DNA of 38,488 nucleotides, taken from positions 1 through 38,488 of IMG/VR virus record IMGVR_UViG_3300038424_000048. The stretch is one strand, 5' to 3'. Numbering within the stretch: position 1 is the first letter of the stretch; every line of letters starts with the position of its first letter. This DNA is from a virus. Below, one piece after another: positions 1 through 6,122 of the stretch. Made by a program: the position numbers and the translations under genes. The notes under the pieces are model-generated. The model ran no database searches, had not been told where the DNA came from, and saw only the letters and a program-made list of their open reading frames with translations.

Positions 1-127
1 AACCGCAGTTGCCAACGAGCGAGAACGTTGTTGTAAGGACTTGTGCCAGTGGTGTCGACAGGTTATCCCATTGCCGGTTCTTCTAGGACTATTCATACCG
101 ATAAGGATGGGCGCGGTGGCGCTTGGA
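1..127. repeat. 127-bp terminal direct repeat, left copy
   Basis: These bases are identical to the last 127 bases of the window (38362-38488). An exact 127-base end overlap is what a k-mer assembler leaves on a closed circular contig, so the real unit is probably 38,361 bp. A gene reads through the join without interruption, which supports circularity or circular permutation. A genuine short terminal repeat of the virion DNA cannot be excluded from sequence alone. Confidence 0.9.
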
Positions 128-169
128 CTTGTGATGCCGCCGCCATCCGCCAGAGGAAGCCGTGACTGA
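1..169 (+). CDS. 3' part of small membrane-like protein spanning the circular join
   Basis: This is the end of the gene that begins at 38318; joined, it encodes 70 aa. The frame starts at base 2 (ACC), with base 1 the last base of a split GAA codon, and stops at TGA 167-169. The middle has a hydrophobic stretch rich in V, L, I, P and G (around VIPLPVLLGLFIPIRMG), preceded by a Cys-rich region with CC and CQWC. It may be a small membrane protein; no family was recognised. The next gene starts inside its last codons at GTG 162. Confidence 0.6.
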   Translation, partial: TAVANERERCCKDLCQWCRQVIPLPVLLGLFIPIRMGAVALGLVMPPPSARGSRD

Positions 170-332
170 AAAGATCCAGATTTTCACTTGTCCCCCACAC
201 AAAGACTGCGACCACGATTGGTCCGGCCCGACAATCGAGCGTGAGCGTCCCTCTGGAGCCGTCGAGTCCGGCGTGACATGCGCGAAATGCGGGACCTTTT
301 ACGGCGACTGGATGCTATGGAATCTGCCATGA
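162..332 (+). CDS. Small Cys/His-rich protein, 56 aa
   Basis: GTG start at 162, with a GAGGAA ribosome binding site just upstream and the end of the previous gene overlapping. The protein has a CPPHKDCDH cluster near residues 10-18 and a CAKC knuckle near residues 43-46, so a zinc-binding fold is plausible. Its stop (TGA 330-332) overlaps the ATG at 329 of the VRR-NUC gene, which implies coupled translation. Function unknown; similar small metal-binding proteins are common in phage early regions. Confidence 0.55.
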   Translation: MTEKIQIFTCPPHKDCDHDWSGPTIERERPSGAVESGVTCAKCGTFYGDWMLWNLP

Positions 333-661
333 CCGAGGACGAACTGCTCTCCGCCGTCATCGAACTCGCCACGTTTGCTGGCTACCGATGCCACCATGTC
401 CGGCCCGCGTGGAGTCGCAAGGGATACCGGACGCCTCTCCAGGGGCACGCGGGATTCCCCGACCTCTGCCTCTGCGGGCACAAACGGCTCATCCTCGTCG
501 AATTGAAGTCGGACGACGGGAAGGTAAGCCCCGAACAATGGCTGTGGATTGACGCGCTGACGTTGGCAGGCGTGGAGGCGTACATTTGGAGGCCGGAAGA
601 TTGGGAAGACGGCACGATTGCGAAGGCGCTGGGGTGTGGTGGAGGAGTGATTCGACGATGA
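329..661 (+). CDS. VRR-NUC domain nuclease
   Basis: 110-aa protein with the hallmarks of the VRR-NUC branch of the PD-(D/E)XK nucleases: a conserved GFPDL (acidic D), then about 15 residues on, the ELK motif in a strand (ILVELKSDDG), followed by a Q-containing helix (SPEQWLWIDAL) and a final strand (VEAYIWRPEDW). These are the catalytic D, E-x-K and Q of the family. Phage members are stand-alone enzymes, probably acting on branched or replicating DNA. An in-frame ATG at 278 exists, but ATG 329 overlaps the preceding stop and removes an unconserved leader. Its own TGA (659-661) overlaps the ATG at 658. Confidence 0.87.
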   Translation: MTEDELLSAVIELATFAGYRCHHVRPAWSRKGYRTPLQGHAGFPDLCLCGHKRLILVELKSDDGKVSPEQWLWIDALTLAGVEAYIWRPEDWEDGTIAKALGCGGGVIRR

Positions 662-801
662 AGACGGAGTACGAATACATTCATTTCCTTGAGATGTCCG
701 TTCCCGTACAAAGGAAGCAGTGGAGTTCGAGCGGACACATGGCCCGTCTCGTGGACCTGAGCGCGAAACAGCGTATCTGCACCGATCCTGCCTCGCCCTA
801 G
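658..801 (+). CDS. Small unknown protein, 47 aa, overlapping the next frame
   Basis: ATG 658 overlaps the TGA of the VRR-NUC gene, which supports initiation here. The first part (MKTEYEYIHFLEM) resembles the start of small phage proteins that begin with a YIHF strand, but the rest (QRICTDPASP) looks like non-conserved tail sequence. A second ORF at 720-881 in another frame overlaps it by 82 bases and has its own ribosome binding site and a coupled downstream start. Either both are translated or this is a gene broken by a frameshift. Confidence 0.4.
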   Translation: MKTEYEYIHFLEMSVPVQRKQWSSSGHMARLVDLSAKQRICTDPASP

Positions 802-881
802 ACGAAGTGGACTTCTCCACATTGGAGGATAGGGGACAGATCAACTGGCTAGATCATTGCGGTGGAGATTGCGGGACATGA
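720..881 (+). CDS. Small unknown protein, 53 aa, GTG start
   Basis: GTG 720 is preceded by AAGGA (711-715) with a 4-base spacer. The protein is acidic in its second half (LALDEVDFSTLEDRGQINWLDHC) and looks more protein-like than the overlapping 658-801 frame. Its stop (TGA 879-881) overlaps ATG 878 of the next gene, as elsewhere in this genome, which supports it being real. No family recognised. Confidence 0.5.
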   Translation: MEFERTHGPSRGPERETAYLHRSCLALDEVDFSTLEDRGQINWLDHCGGDCGT

Positions 882-1297
882 ACCAACTCTCCTTGGAATT
901 TGACCCCATGCGCCGAGCCGGGATAGGCGATGTGCGGCGAGGATCGGCCCGGCGGTCCTCGCCTGACGATGCCGCGAAGGGCCTGCGAAGGAAAAGGAGG
1001 GGCCAGAAGGTGGTAGCAGGGAATAATCGGGAGTGGACGGAGCGGATGCGGGAGATTGCACAGAGAATTTGCGAGGGGCGTACAAACTATAGTCGCCTCG
1101 AACCGTGGGGCACCGTGACCACTGATGACCTCCGGTTGCACGCGCAACGCCATATGCTGCCAGGTCTGAAACCGAACAGTAACAAAGCATGGGGCGGGAT
1201 CTTCTGCGGCCCGCACTGGCTCTGCGTGGGCCAGGTGAGGAGTACGTACAAGACGAATAACGGACGATTTATCCGTCAATGGAGGTGGGTGGCATAG
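878..1297 (+). CDS. Winged-helix-like phage protein, 139 aa
   Basis: The N-terminal third is basic and low complexity (RRGSARRSSPDD, RRKRRGQK). The C-terminal half has a compact pattern WGTVTTDDLRLHAQ ... GLKPNSNKAWGGIF ... VGQVRST ... NGRFIRQWRW, resembling small phage winged-helix proteins that start with a G-x-V-T-x-D-D-L/V-R helix. A DNA-binding role in replication or regulation is an inference. ATG 878 was chosen over the in-frame ATG 857 because it overlaps the upstream stop. Confidence 0.6.
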   Translation: MNQLSLEFDPMRRAGIGDVRRGSARRSSPDDAAKGLRRKRRGQKVVAGNNREWTERMREIAQRICEGRTNYSRLEPWGTVTTDDLRLHAQRHMLPGLKPNSNKAWGGIFCGPHWLCVGQVRSTYKTNNGRFIRQWRWVA

Positions 1298-1307
1298 GAG
1301 GTGACGC

Positions 1308-1637
1308 ATGGCAGTCTGGGTGACGCTCAAGAGCGGGGAAGTCAGGAAGTATAACAGCGCCGGTATCATGCGATGGGACAACGGCAAATTGAACATCGCC
1401 GTCCAAGATCCAATGGAGAAGAACGCCGTTGCCGAATTCGATGCCTCCCATGTCCTCATTGCTGAATTCGAGCGGCCCTGCGAAATCACCTTTAACGCTG
1501 ACGCCGTGGACAAAGCCCTGGACATCCTCCTGACGCGGGCGAAGTCCATCACGGACTCACGGCGAAAGGGAAAACTGGCCGACCTCTCGCGGCTGTTGCG
1601 GAAGTTCAATCCCCAACGGAGGGAGTGGACGCGATGA
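1308..1637 (+). CDS. Hypothetical protein, 109 aa
   Basis: Strong ribosome binding site AGGAGGTGA just before ATG 1308. The N-terminal half looks like a small beta domain (VTLKSGEVRKY ... WDNGKLNIAV). The C-terminal half is helical and basic (LDILLTRAKSI ... KLADLSRLLRKFNPQRREW). Function not recognised. It ends in an ATGA overlap with the next gene. Confidence 0.6.
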   Translation: MAVWVTLKSGEVRKYNSAGIMRWDNGKLNIAVQDPMEKNAVAEFDASHVLIAEFERPCEITFNADAVDKALDILLTRAKSITDSRRKGKLADLSRLLRKFNPQRREWTR

Positions 1638-1822
1638 CCGCGACCGAAGCCTACGCGGAGCAGGTGAGGGAAGAGGCTGCAAAGCAGATTCCGACCACCT
1701 GGCTTGATCCGCTGCTGAGTGGGCCAGAGCGGATCGTGGGTGATCCTCCCTATTACGGTAAGGATATGGAGCGGCTTCTGCAGGCACTGGCACAACGTAT
1801 CCGCGCGCTCAAGGTGTCCTAG
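1634..1822 (+). CDS. Hypothetical protein, 62 aa
   Basis: ATG 1634 overlaps the preceding TGA and sits about 10 bases after GGAGGG (1618-1623); an in-frame GTG at 1625 is too close to that site. The product is helical and mildly acidic (EAYAEQVREEAAKQI ... MERLLQALAQRIRALKVS) with no recognised domain. It could be a small regulatory or adaptor protein. Confidence 0.5.
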   Translation: MTATEAYAEQVREEAAKQIPTTWLDPLLSGPERIVGDPPYYGKDMERLLQALAQRIRALKVS

Positions 1823-1841
1823 TGATGCGCGAGGGGTGGGC

Positions 1842-1913
1842 ATGACCTGTGCCGCTTGCGATACTCCTTGTGAAGGTGCCGATCGACCGGGACAGAATGC
1901 AGCAGGATTGTGA
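1842..1913 (+). CDS. Possible 23-aa Cys-rich peptide
   Basis: ATG 1842 follows GAGGGG at a good distance and encodes a very short peptide with C-x-x-C-x-x-x-x-C spacing (CAACDTPC). It fills the gap between two better-supported genes. It may be a real micro-peptide or chance. Confidence 0.25.
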   Translation: MTCAACDTPCEGADRPGQNAAGL

Positions 1914-1925
1914 AGAGAGGGACAA

Positions 1926-2282
1926 ATGGAAACCAAAAATCCTGAGTGGTATTTGAAGCAGCCATATACGCGAGTATTGCTGCCAGAGGCAGAAGGTGGA
2001 TTCTTTGCCGAAATCCTTGAATTTCCTGGCTGCTACGCGCAAGGTGAAAACCCAACTCAAGCTTATCAAGACCTTGAGGAAGCGGCGAAATCTTGGCTTG
2101 CGGCGGCCTTGGAACATGGACAGACAATTCCTCCCCCTGGAAGCGGTCGCGGCTATTCTGGTAAACTGGCGCTTTGGCTTCCCAGGGGCCTTCACCGTAA
2201 AGTAGCACAGAGAGCAAACCAGGAAGGAATCAGTATGAATCAATTACTTATTATCGCAATATCGTCGTGGATAGGTTGGTAA
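1926..2282 (+). CDS. hicB: HicB-like antitoxin-family protein (no HicA partner seen)
   Basis: 118 aa. Residues ~15-60 match the HicB degenerate RNase-H-like fold: a GGFFAEILEFPGCYAQG core, then the A-x-x-x-L-E-E-A helix (AYQDLEEAAKSWLAAAL). The C-terminal part (GKLALWLPRGLHRKVAQRANQEGISMNQLLIIAI) reads as a ribbon-helix-helix DNA-binding module of the kind fused in many HicB proteins. No HicA-like dsRBD toxin gene lies on either side, so it is probably a solitary HicB serving as a repressor or as an antitoxin against host HicA. Start supported by GAGAGGG just upstream. Confidence 0.8.
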   Translation: METKNPEWYLKQPYTRVLLPEAEGGFFAEILEFPGCYAQGENPTQAYQDLEEAAKSWLAAALEHGQTIPPPGSGRGYSGKLALWLPRGLHRKVAQRANQEGISMNQLLIIAISSWIGW

Positions 2283-2287
2283 TCGCC

Positions 2288-2857
2288 ATGACCTGGGTAC
2301 GTATTGACGATGGATTCGGGGACCATCCCAAGATCCTTGCGGTTGGGCCAATCGGCGCAATTATCCATATGAGAGCGTTTTGTTACTGTAGCCGGCACCT
2401 GACGGATGGATTTATTCCCATGGGTGCCGTTGAGGGTCTGTTGCACGGGATAGAGCATATCGGGATAGCAGACGGCGGCTGTCCTGGATTGTTCGAGTTT
2501 GGGCATGATGCAAATGAGGTTGATTGGCCTGAAACTTTGGTGAAAAACAAGCTATGGGAACGCTCAAAAAACAGTGACGGATACTTCGTGCATGACTACC
2601 TGGATTATAACCCTTCCAAGCGCGAAATCCTGGAACTCCGCAAAAAGAAAAAGATAGCAGGTCAAGCAGGTGGTCAAGCATCCGCTCAAGCACGTGGTCG
2701 AGCAACCGTTGAGCACACCGTTGAAGAAAGTTTGAACTCCCCTCCCCATCCCCTAAATACAAATACATCGGAGTCTGATGGTAATGTCATAGGTAATGGG
2801 AAGGAACAGATCAGAAACCTGATTAAAACGGTAGCGGATAAGCGGGAGATGAAGTGA
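2288..2857 (+). CDS. Replication-initiation / helicase-loader-like protein
   Basis: 189 aa. The N-terminal ~115 residues have the pattern of phage replisome-organiser winged-helix domains: WVRIDDGFGDHPKI, a long helix with CYCSRHLTDGFIP, LVKNKLWER and a terminal HDYLDYNPS. The rest is a basic, low-complexity linker rich in K, G, Q, A and R, then a variable tail, as expected for a protein with DNA-binding and partner-binding ends. The likely role is recruiting the host helicase to the phage origin, an inference from the family. Start ATG 2288 lies 5 bases after the HicB stop; an upstream in-frame start at 2267 lies inside that gene. Confidence 0.65.
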   Translation: MTWVRIDDGFGDHPKILAVGPIGAIIHMRAFCYCSRHLTDGFIPMGAVEGLLHGIEHIGIADGGCPGLFEFGHDANEVDWPETLVKNKLWERSKNSDGYFVHDYLDYNPSKREILELRKKKKIAGQAGGQASAQARGRATVEHTVEESLNSPPHPLNTNTSESDGNVIGNGKEQIRNLIKTVADKREMK

Positions 2858-2861
2858 GGGC

Positions 2862-2890
2862 TTGACAAATCGAGTGGTGAGGACTATAGG
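2862..2890 (+). promoter_or_regulatory. Candidate sigma70 promoter, leaderless position
   Basis: TTGACA (2862-2867), a 17-base spacer, then TATAGG (2885-2890). The predicted start of transcription falls at or next to ATG 2898, so the transcript would be leaderless or nearly so. An SD-like AGGAGGGG overlaps the -10, so the element could instead be an ordinary RBS within a longer transcript. Confidence 0.45.
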
Positions 2891-2897
2891 AGGGGAT

Positions 2898-3176
2898 ATG
2901 GCTACTCACTACAGGCGGCCTATGGTGCAGAGCCGGACGGAGCTCTCAGAGACGACTCGGGAACGAGTCAAGCAAATTAAACACAGGTTCGAACTCAGTC
3001 AGGCTCAGGTAGTAGATCATGGGTTAGCCTATGGATTGGCACAGTTACCGGCTTTGTATTGGAAACGGCTTCGTCAAAGTGGGATAGGAGCGAAAGGGCG
3101 CAAGGCGTCGAAAGTGTATGTCACCCGCCGTGCGCGTCCACCCGAGGAGGAGCCGTCCCCGGACGGGACCTTGTGA
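2898..3176 (+). CDS. Small DNA-binding-like protein (possible ribbon-helix-helix)
   Basis: 92 aa. After a short basic N-terminus there is a strand-helix-helix pattern (SRTELSETTRERVKQIKHRF then LSQAQVVDHGLAYGLAQL) that fits a CopG/Arc-like ribbon-helix-helix, followed by a basic tail ending in an E/P-rich stretch. This is a structural guess. ATG 2898 is preceded by AGGAGGGGAT; an in-frame TTG at 2862 coincides with the promoter -35 box and is unlikely as a start. Confidence 0.55.
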   Translation: MATHYRRPMVQSRTELSETTRERVKQIKHRFELSQAQVVDHGLAYGLAQLPALYWKRLRQSGIGAKGRKASKVYVTRRARPPEEEPSPDGTL

Positions 3177-3190
3177 TTTCACAAGGTACG

Positions 3191-3218
3191 TTGAAGTTTA
3201 CATAATGGTTATTATACG
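3191..3218 (+). promoter_or_regulatory. Candidate promoter in AT-rich gap
   Basis: The 94-base gap 3177-3270 is clearly more AT-rich than its surroundings. It contains TTGAAG (3191-3196), a 16-base spacer and TATACG (3213-3218). It would transcribe the 3271-4320 genes and possibly the packaging genes beyond. Confidence 0.4.
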
Positions 3219-3270
3219 ACCCTATCTCTTACAATGGCTCAACAGAATCAAGTAGTTAGGAGTGACAGAA

Positions 3271-3747
3271 ATGGTAGCTTGTGAAGATACCAGATCTGGG
3301 GGTAGGAGCCCCTATGACCAGGACGCTCCGGTATCTCGTGACACCGAAATTCACAAATCACAAAAGGCCGCGCCTGAGCTAGCGCGGGCACCCTCACCTG
3401 CGCTTCCCCCCAAGAAAAATTCCGATTTCCCCTACGACCCCTACACAAAGATTCTCTTGGGGCTTTTGGTGGTTGACGATAAGAAGGCTCTTAAACGTCT
3501 GTGGGCTCTTCGGAAGTCTTACCTCGATGGTAAATTCCGAATGCCGTGGCCTAGCCCGGATATAAACCTCAACACTGGGCCCCCGCAGAATCGCACGCGG
3601 CCTGCTGAAACCATGCCCTATCCCCTCCTCGCCAACTACGGCTTCAAGAATGCCTGCGACCTCTGGTCGAAGTGCTCCCATACCGAAGAGATGTTCTGGA
3701 CTCTCTTCGAAGCCATGCTGTGGGCGAAAGTGAGGGAAATCCCATGA
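3271..3747 (+). CDS. Hypothetical protein, 158 aa
   Basis: The N-terminal ~60 residues are Pro/Ala/Ser-rich and look disordered. The C-terminal part is ordered (YTKILLGLLVVDDKKALKRLWALRKSYLDG ... YPLLANYGFKNACDLWSKC ... MFWTLFEAMLWAKV). No family recognised. It lies two genes upstream of the interrupted gene before terL, so it could be a diverged small terminase, but nothing in the sequence proves that. ATG 3271 is preferred over GTG 3262 for its spacing from AGGAG. Confidence 0.55.
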   Translation: MVACEDTRSGGRSPYDQDAPVSRDTEIHKSQKAAPELARAPSPALPPKKNSDFPYDPYTKILLGLLVVDDKKALKRLWALRKSYLDGKFRMPWPSPDINLNTGPPQNRTRPAETMPYPLLANYGFKNACDLWSKCSHTEEMFWTLFEAMLWAKVREIP

Positions 3748-3968
3748 TCTCCGTCCTCCTCGTGCATACGAACGGAGCACAGTTCAGCCTGAGGTTCCCC
3801 GAAGGTAAGACATTCACCCTCTCTCCTGGTCCTCCTGGCCGCTATACGGTCTTCGGAGACAACGATGTGAGGCTAGCCGATGTGCCCCAGGACTGCACCC
3901 TCTACATCGGCACCGTGGAGATGCAGTTCGGTCAACCCGTAGGAGGAGGAAACGCCAATGTCGAATGA
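3744..3968 (+). CDS. Hypothetical beta-rich protein, 74 aa
   Basis: ATG 3744 overlaps the upstream TGA. The sequence alternates hydrophobic strands with Gly/Pro turns (MISVLLVHTNGAQFSLRF ... PGRYTVFGDNDVRLADVP ... CTLYIGTVEMQF), consistent with a small beta barrel. Function unknown. Confidence 0.55.
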   Translation: MISVLLVHTNGAQFSLRFPEGKTFTLSPGPPGRYTVFGDNDVRLADVPQDCTLYIGTVEMQFGQPVGGGNANVE

Positions 3969-4155
3969 TCGAGCCATGAAAGTCTTTCCACCCGCTCACG
4001 TCTGCATTGATTGTGATTTTGCCATCAACCGCACAGATGGCGAGAAGCGGGAGCAGTACACTGTTTGCACCATAGACTTGGGTGAGGTTCCTTACCTCTT
4101 ATCGTGCAGTAAAAAAGAACATCGGGCATCGATGGGAACGACGGAGCCTGCATAG
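3958..4155 (+). CDS. Small Cys-containing protein, 65 aa
   Basis: Strong RBS GGAGGAGG before ATG 3958. It has a C-x-x-C pair (VCIDCDF) and later a second pair of cysteines (VCTID ... LLSCSK), which could form a treble-clef-like or zinc site. Overlaps the previous gene by 11 bases. Function not recognised. Confidence 0.5.
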   Translation: MSNDRAMKVFPPAHVCIDCDFAINRTDGEKREQYTVCTIDLGEVPYLLSCSKKEHRASMGTTEPA

Positions 4156-4285
4156 ATGCCCAATCTTGAACCGGGATACTACTGGGTGAAGTGGTTCCCG
4201 CATGATACGGAGTGGGAAATCTCCCGCCTGCTTTGTGATTATGATGGACGGTCCTGGGAGTGCATGGGAACGGATGAGAGTTGCA

Positions 4286-4293
4286 CAAGAGTA
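4286..4293. repeat. Target-site duplication, left copy (CAAGAGTA)
   Basis: Eight bases immediately outside the left inverted repeat, identical to 6384-6391. Eight-base duplications are typical of the IS1595 family. The match runs on to 11 bases only because both the element and the target continue with GGG. Confidence 0.93.
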
Positions 4294-4317
4294 GGGAATT
4301 ATATAGATGACCCCCTT
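4294..4317. repeat. Left terminal inverted repeat of the transposon
   Basis: Starts GGGAATTATATAGATGACCC. The first 12 bases match the reverse complement of the right end exactly, and 20 of 24 overall. The stop codon of the 42-aa gene (TAA, complement of 4299-4301) lies inside it, so coding sequence reaches into the repeat. Confidence 0.9.
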
Positions 4318-4427
4318 TGAGCCTTCCGACGTTTGCGCTGGCGCTTCTTCGCCTTCTTTGTTCTGGCGGGAGAACAGTAGGACAGGACCTTATCGGAAAT
4401 CCTGTCGAGTGCGGCGAGTGTTTTCAT
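4299..4427 (-). CDS. 42-aa highly basic protein coupled to the transposase
   Basis: ATG (complement of 4425-4427) overlaps the transposase stop as ATGA, so translation is coupled. After a short helix (MKTLAALDRISDKVLSYC), the rest is strongly basic (ARTKKAKKRQRKRRKAQRG), suggesting nucleic-acid binding. Its stop lies in the left inverted repeat. It may be an accessory transposition protein that binds the ends or target DNA; that role is inference. It is convergent with, and overlaps, the end of the interrupted + strand gene. Confidence 0.65.
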   Translation of the reverse strand: MKTLAALDRISDKVLSYCSPARTKKAKKRQRKRRKAQRGSSI

Positions 4428-5344
4428 GCCGTCAATTCCTTGTAAGTAATTCGCTTCTTCGCCGCGGCAGCTATGAGGGCGTCCAGCCGGGCCAAGGTGT
4501 GTTGTCTCACGTTTCCCTCGTTCAGTCGGAAGGCGAACTCATTCACGTAGCGCCCAAGATGCTTCCTGCTCGCGTGGTGATAGACCCCATGCAGCCCACG
4601 CTTCAAGACCGCCCAAACGCTATCTATGCCGTTCGTGGTGATCCCACCTCGAACGTACTCCCCGGCGCTATGGTTGACACTCTCGTGCCGAAAGAACAAT
4701 CCATCAAGGCCGGTATAGGCTGCATGCTCGTCGGTGTTCAGAGTAGATCGCGGCTCGACGTGGCGATGAATAGCATCGTGAACTGTGGCGATATTAACGT
4801 CCTCGACCGGCATAGCGATGGTTCGGCCCCCGCGCTCACGCATGCCGAGGACGGCGGCTTTTCCCACGGCGCCTCGCCCGAGTCTTTGCCGCTTGGCCTC
4901 ATGTTTGGAAGCCTCGACTCCGCCGACGTAGGTTTCGTCAACTTCCACGGTGCCGCGCAACATGCCGAGTTCCTTGCCGCAGGCTTCGCGGATCCGGTGC
5001 AGGACGAACCAGGCGGATTTCTGAGTGATCCCAATTTCCTTCGACAGTTGCAGCGAGGAGATCCCCTTACGCGAGGTAACCAGCAGGTACATGGCATACA
5101 GCCACTTCTGAAGCGGCACATGGGACCGTTCGAAGATGGTGCCCGTGCGGACGGTGAAGTCCTCTTGGCACTCGTTGCAGCGGTAAAAGCCGTCCTTCCG
5201 GATCGTGATCCGGTTCCTGTTCTCGCAAACCGGGCAGGCGACGCCGTTCGGCCAACGATGGGATTCCAGGTACATCCGCGCCGAATGCTCGTCAGGGAAG
5301 AGGCTGAACAGTTGAGCGGTGCTGATAGTTACGTGATCGTTCAT
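4424..5344 (-). CDS. tnp: IS1595-family (ISXO2-like) transposase
   Basis: 306 aa. Residues 37-59 form an N-terminal zinc ribbon (CPVC ... CNEC). A helical DNA-binding region follows (KGISSLQLSKEIGITQKSAWFVLHRIRE, ~93-120). The DDE-type core has D136 in VDETYVGG, D205 in NTDEHAAY, and a third-residue region TNGIDSVWAVLKRG (237-250), then the family tail YHHASRKHLGRYVNEFAFRLN. Where most relatives have Glu (N-x-I-E), this protein has Asp241. Length is normal and the frame intact. RBS GGAGGT lies 5 bases before the ATG and 21 bases after the upstream gene. The enzyme would cut and join the element's ends. Confidence 0.93.
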   Translation of the reverse strand: MNDHVTISTAQLFSLFPDEHSARMYLESHRWPNGVACPVCENRNRITIRKDGFYRCNECQEDFTVRTGTIFERSHVPLQKWLYAMYLLVTSRKGISSLQLSKEIGITQKSAWFVLHRIREACGKELGMLRGTVEVDETYVGGVEASKHEAKRQRLGRGAVGKAAVLGMRERGGRTIAMPVEDVNIATVHDAIHRHVEPRSTLNTDEHAAYTGLDGLFFRHESVNHSAGEYVRGGITTNGIDSVWAVLKRGLHGVYHHASRKHLGRYVNEFAFRLNEGNVRQHTLARLDALIAAAAKKRITYKELTA

Positions 5345-5365
5345 GAGCTACCTCCGCGTCTCTGG

Positions 5366-5542
5366 TCAATCATATACCAAGGCACGGGTCCTGGCATCTT
5401 TTCCCACCCATCGGCAGTATTTCAGATGCTCTTCAAAGCACTCTGGATGATAGGGTCCGCAGCCACAAAGTGGGCACCATTTCGCGTTGGTCTTCGGGTG
5501 CGTGATCCGATCCTTGCAGGCCATGCGCACGCAAACGGTCAT
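5366..5542 (-). CDS. Transposon passenger: Cys/His-rich protein, 58 aa
   Basis: ATG at the complement of 5540-5542; TGA at 5366-5368. Metal-site residues cluster in the middle: C23-x-x-C26-x-C28, H32, C35, H39 and C43, which fits one or two zinc ions. An N-terminal pair (C4, C9) is also present. It begins 3 bases after the stop of the 106-aa gene and ends 21 bases before the transposase, so all are one operon. No family recognised; a DNA-binding or partner-binding zinc finger is the simplest guess. Confidence 0.65.
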   Translation of the reverse strand: MTVCVRMACKDRITHPKTNAKWCPLCGCGPYHPECFEEHLKYCRWVGKDARTRALVYD

Positions 5543-5545
5543 GAC

Positions 5546-5866
5546 TTATCTACTCCCCGCAGTTGGAGTCCAAGGGTACAAGTCGTATGCATCGTGCCAC
5601 AGATCCCACAGTATCCGAGCCGTTTGCCTGCGAATCCGACCGATCGGCGTTGTGTCTTCCTTGGAAATTTCATTCAGTCGGCGACAGTAGTTCTCGGATG
5701 CCATCCGGGTCACTTCATTTCTTCCGATGCACAGTTCAGGCAAGAGAGACAGGATTGCATTCCCATCGTTGGTGGCGAGGTGAAAGATTCTCGTGGCCGG
5801 TTCCTTCAATTGGTTCCAGATGGCCTTGTCGCTTTGGTTCGGTTCAAAGGGCTTATTCTCTGGCAT
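5546..5866 (-). CDS. Transposon passenger: unknown protein, 106 aa
   Basis: Start ATG at the complement of 5864-5866 with GGGAGA 8-9 bases upstream; longer in-frame starts lie inside the previous gene. The protein is mostly helical (SDKAIWNQLKEPATRIFHLA ... NEVTRMASENYCRRLNEI ... RIRRQTARILWDLWHDAYDLYPW) with one charged middle and an aromatic C-terminus. No signal peptide, membrane segment or known motif. The upstream gene ends 13 bases before. Confidence 0.6.
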   Translation of the reverse strand: MPENKPFEPNQSDKAIWNQLKEPATRIFHLATNDGNAILSLLPELCIGRNEVTRMASENYCRRLNEISKEDTTPIGRIRRQTARILWDLWHDAYDLYPWTPTAGSR

Positions 5867-5879
5867 CTTGATGTCTCCC

Positions 5880-6122
5880 TTATCGCACATCTCGTGCATC
5901 TTGCCCCAGGTGAAATTGCTCTGTCCACGAGTCTGTTCCGAAAGCAGCAGACCCGCAGACTTCGAACTTCTCCATGGCCCCGCCCCCGTCAACCTCGATC
6001 AGTCGATGAGCCTTGCGACCTGCATATTGGCCGCAAATTTTGCAAGGATTCTTCGCGCCACCATTTCGGTGCCACTTATAGGGGTTCGTTTCTTTTTTTC
6101 CCCAGTAGCGCGGCTTGTTCAT
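5880..6122 (-). CDS. Transposon passenger: small zinc-finger-like protein, 80 aa
   Basis: ATG (complement of 6120-6122) overlaps the stop of the first operon gene as ATGA and has AAGGAAA upstream. C27-x-x-C30, H39 and C56 could bind zinc (NPCKICGQYAGRKAHRLIEVD). The N-terminus is basic and aromatic (MNKPRYWGKKETNPYKWHRN). The arrangement is faintly HNH-like, but the catalytic histidine pattern is not complete, so nuclease activity is not claimed. Confidence 0.6.
   Translation of the reverse strand: MNKPRYWGKKETNPYKWHRNGGAKNPCKICGQYAGRKAHRLIEVDGGGAMEKFEVCGSAAFGTDSWTEQFHLGQDARDVR

Larger units (their letters stand above)
4156..4320 (+). pseudogene. Phage gene upstream of terL, interrupted by the transposon (5' part)
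   Basis: ATG 4156 directly follows the previous stop. The native part runs to codon GTA at 4291-4293 (46 codons: EPGYYWVKWFPHDTEWEISR ... SWECMGTDES), a pattern seen in short phage proteins starting G-x-Y-W-V with a late W-x-x-x-G-x-D. From 4294 the frame enters the left inverted repeat and ends at TGA 4318-4320 after eight codons of transposon sequence. The missing 3' end is at 6392-6439; splicing 4156-4293 to 6392-6439 restores one open frame of 61 codons plus stop. The hybrid 54-aa product may or may not work. Confidence 0.8.

Noticed and set aside
1625-2282. HicA toxin partner for the HicB-like gene
   Set aside because: Neither neighbour shows the HicA dsRBD pattern; the 62-aa upstream product lacks the expected G-x-H region.
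4286-4296. 11-bp target duplication CAAGAGTAGGG
   Set aside because: Counting GGG as target makes the element ends asymmetric; with 8 bp both ends start GGGAATTATATA and the length fits the family.
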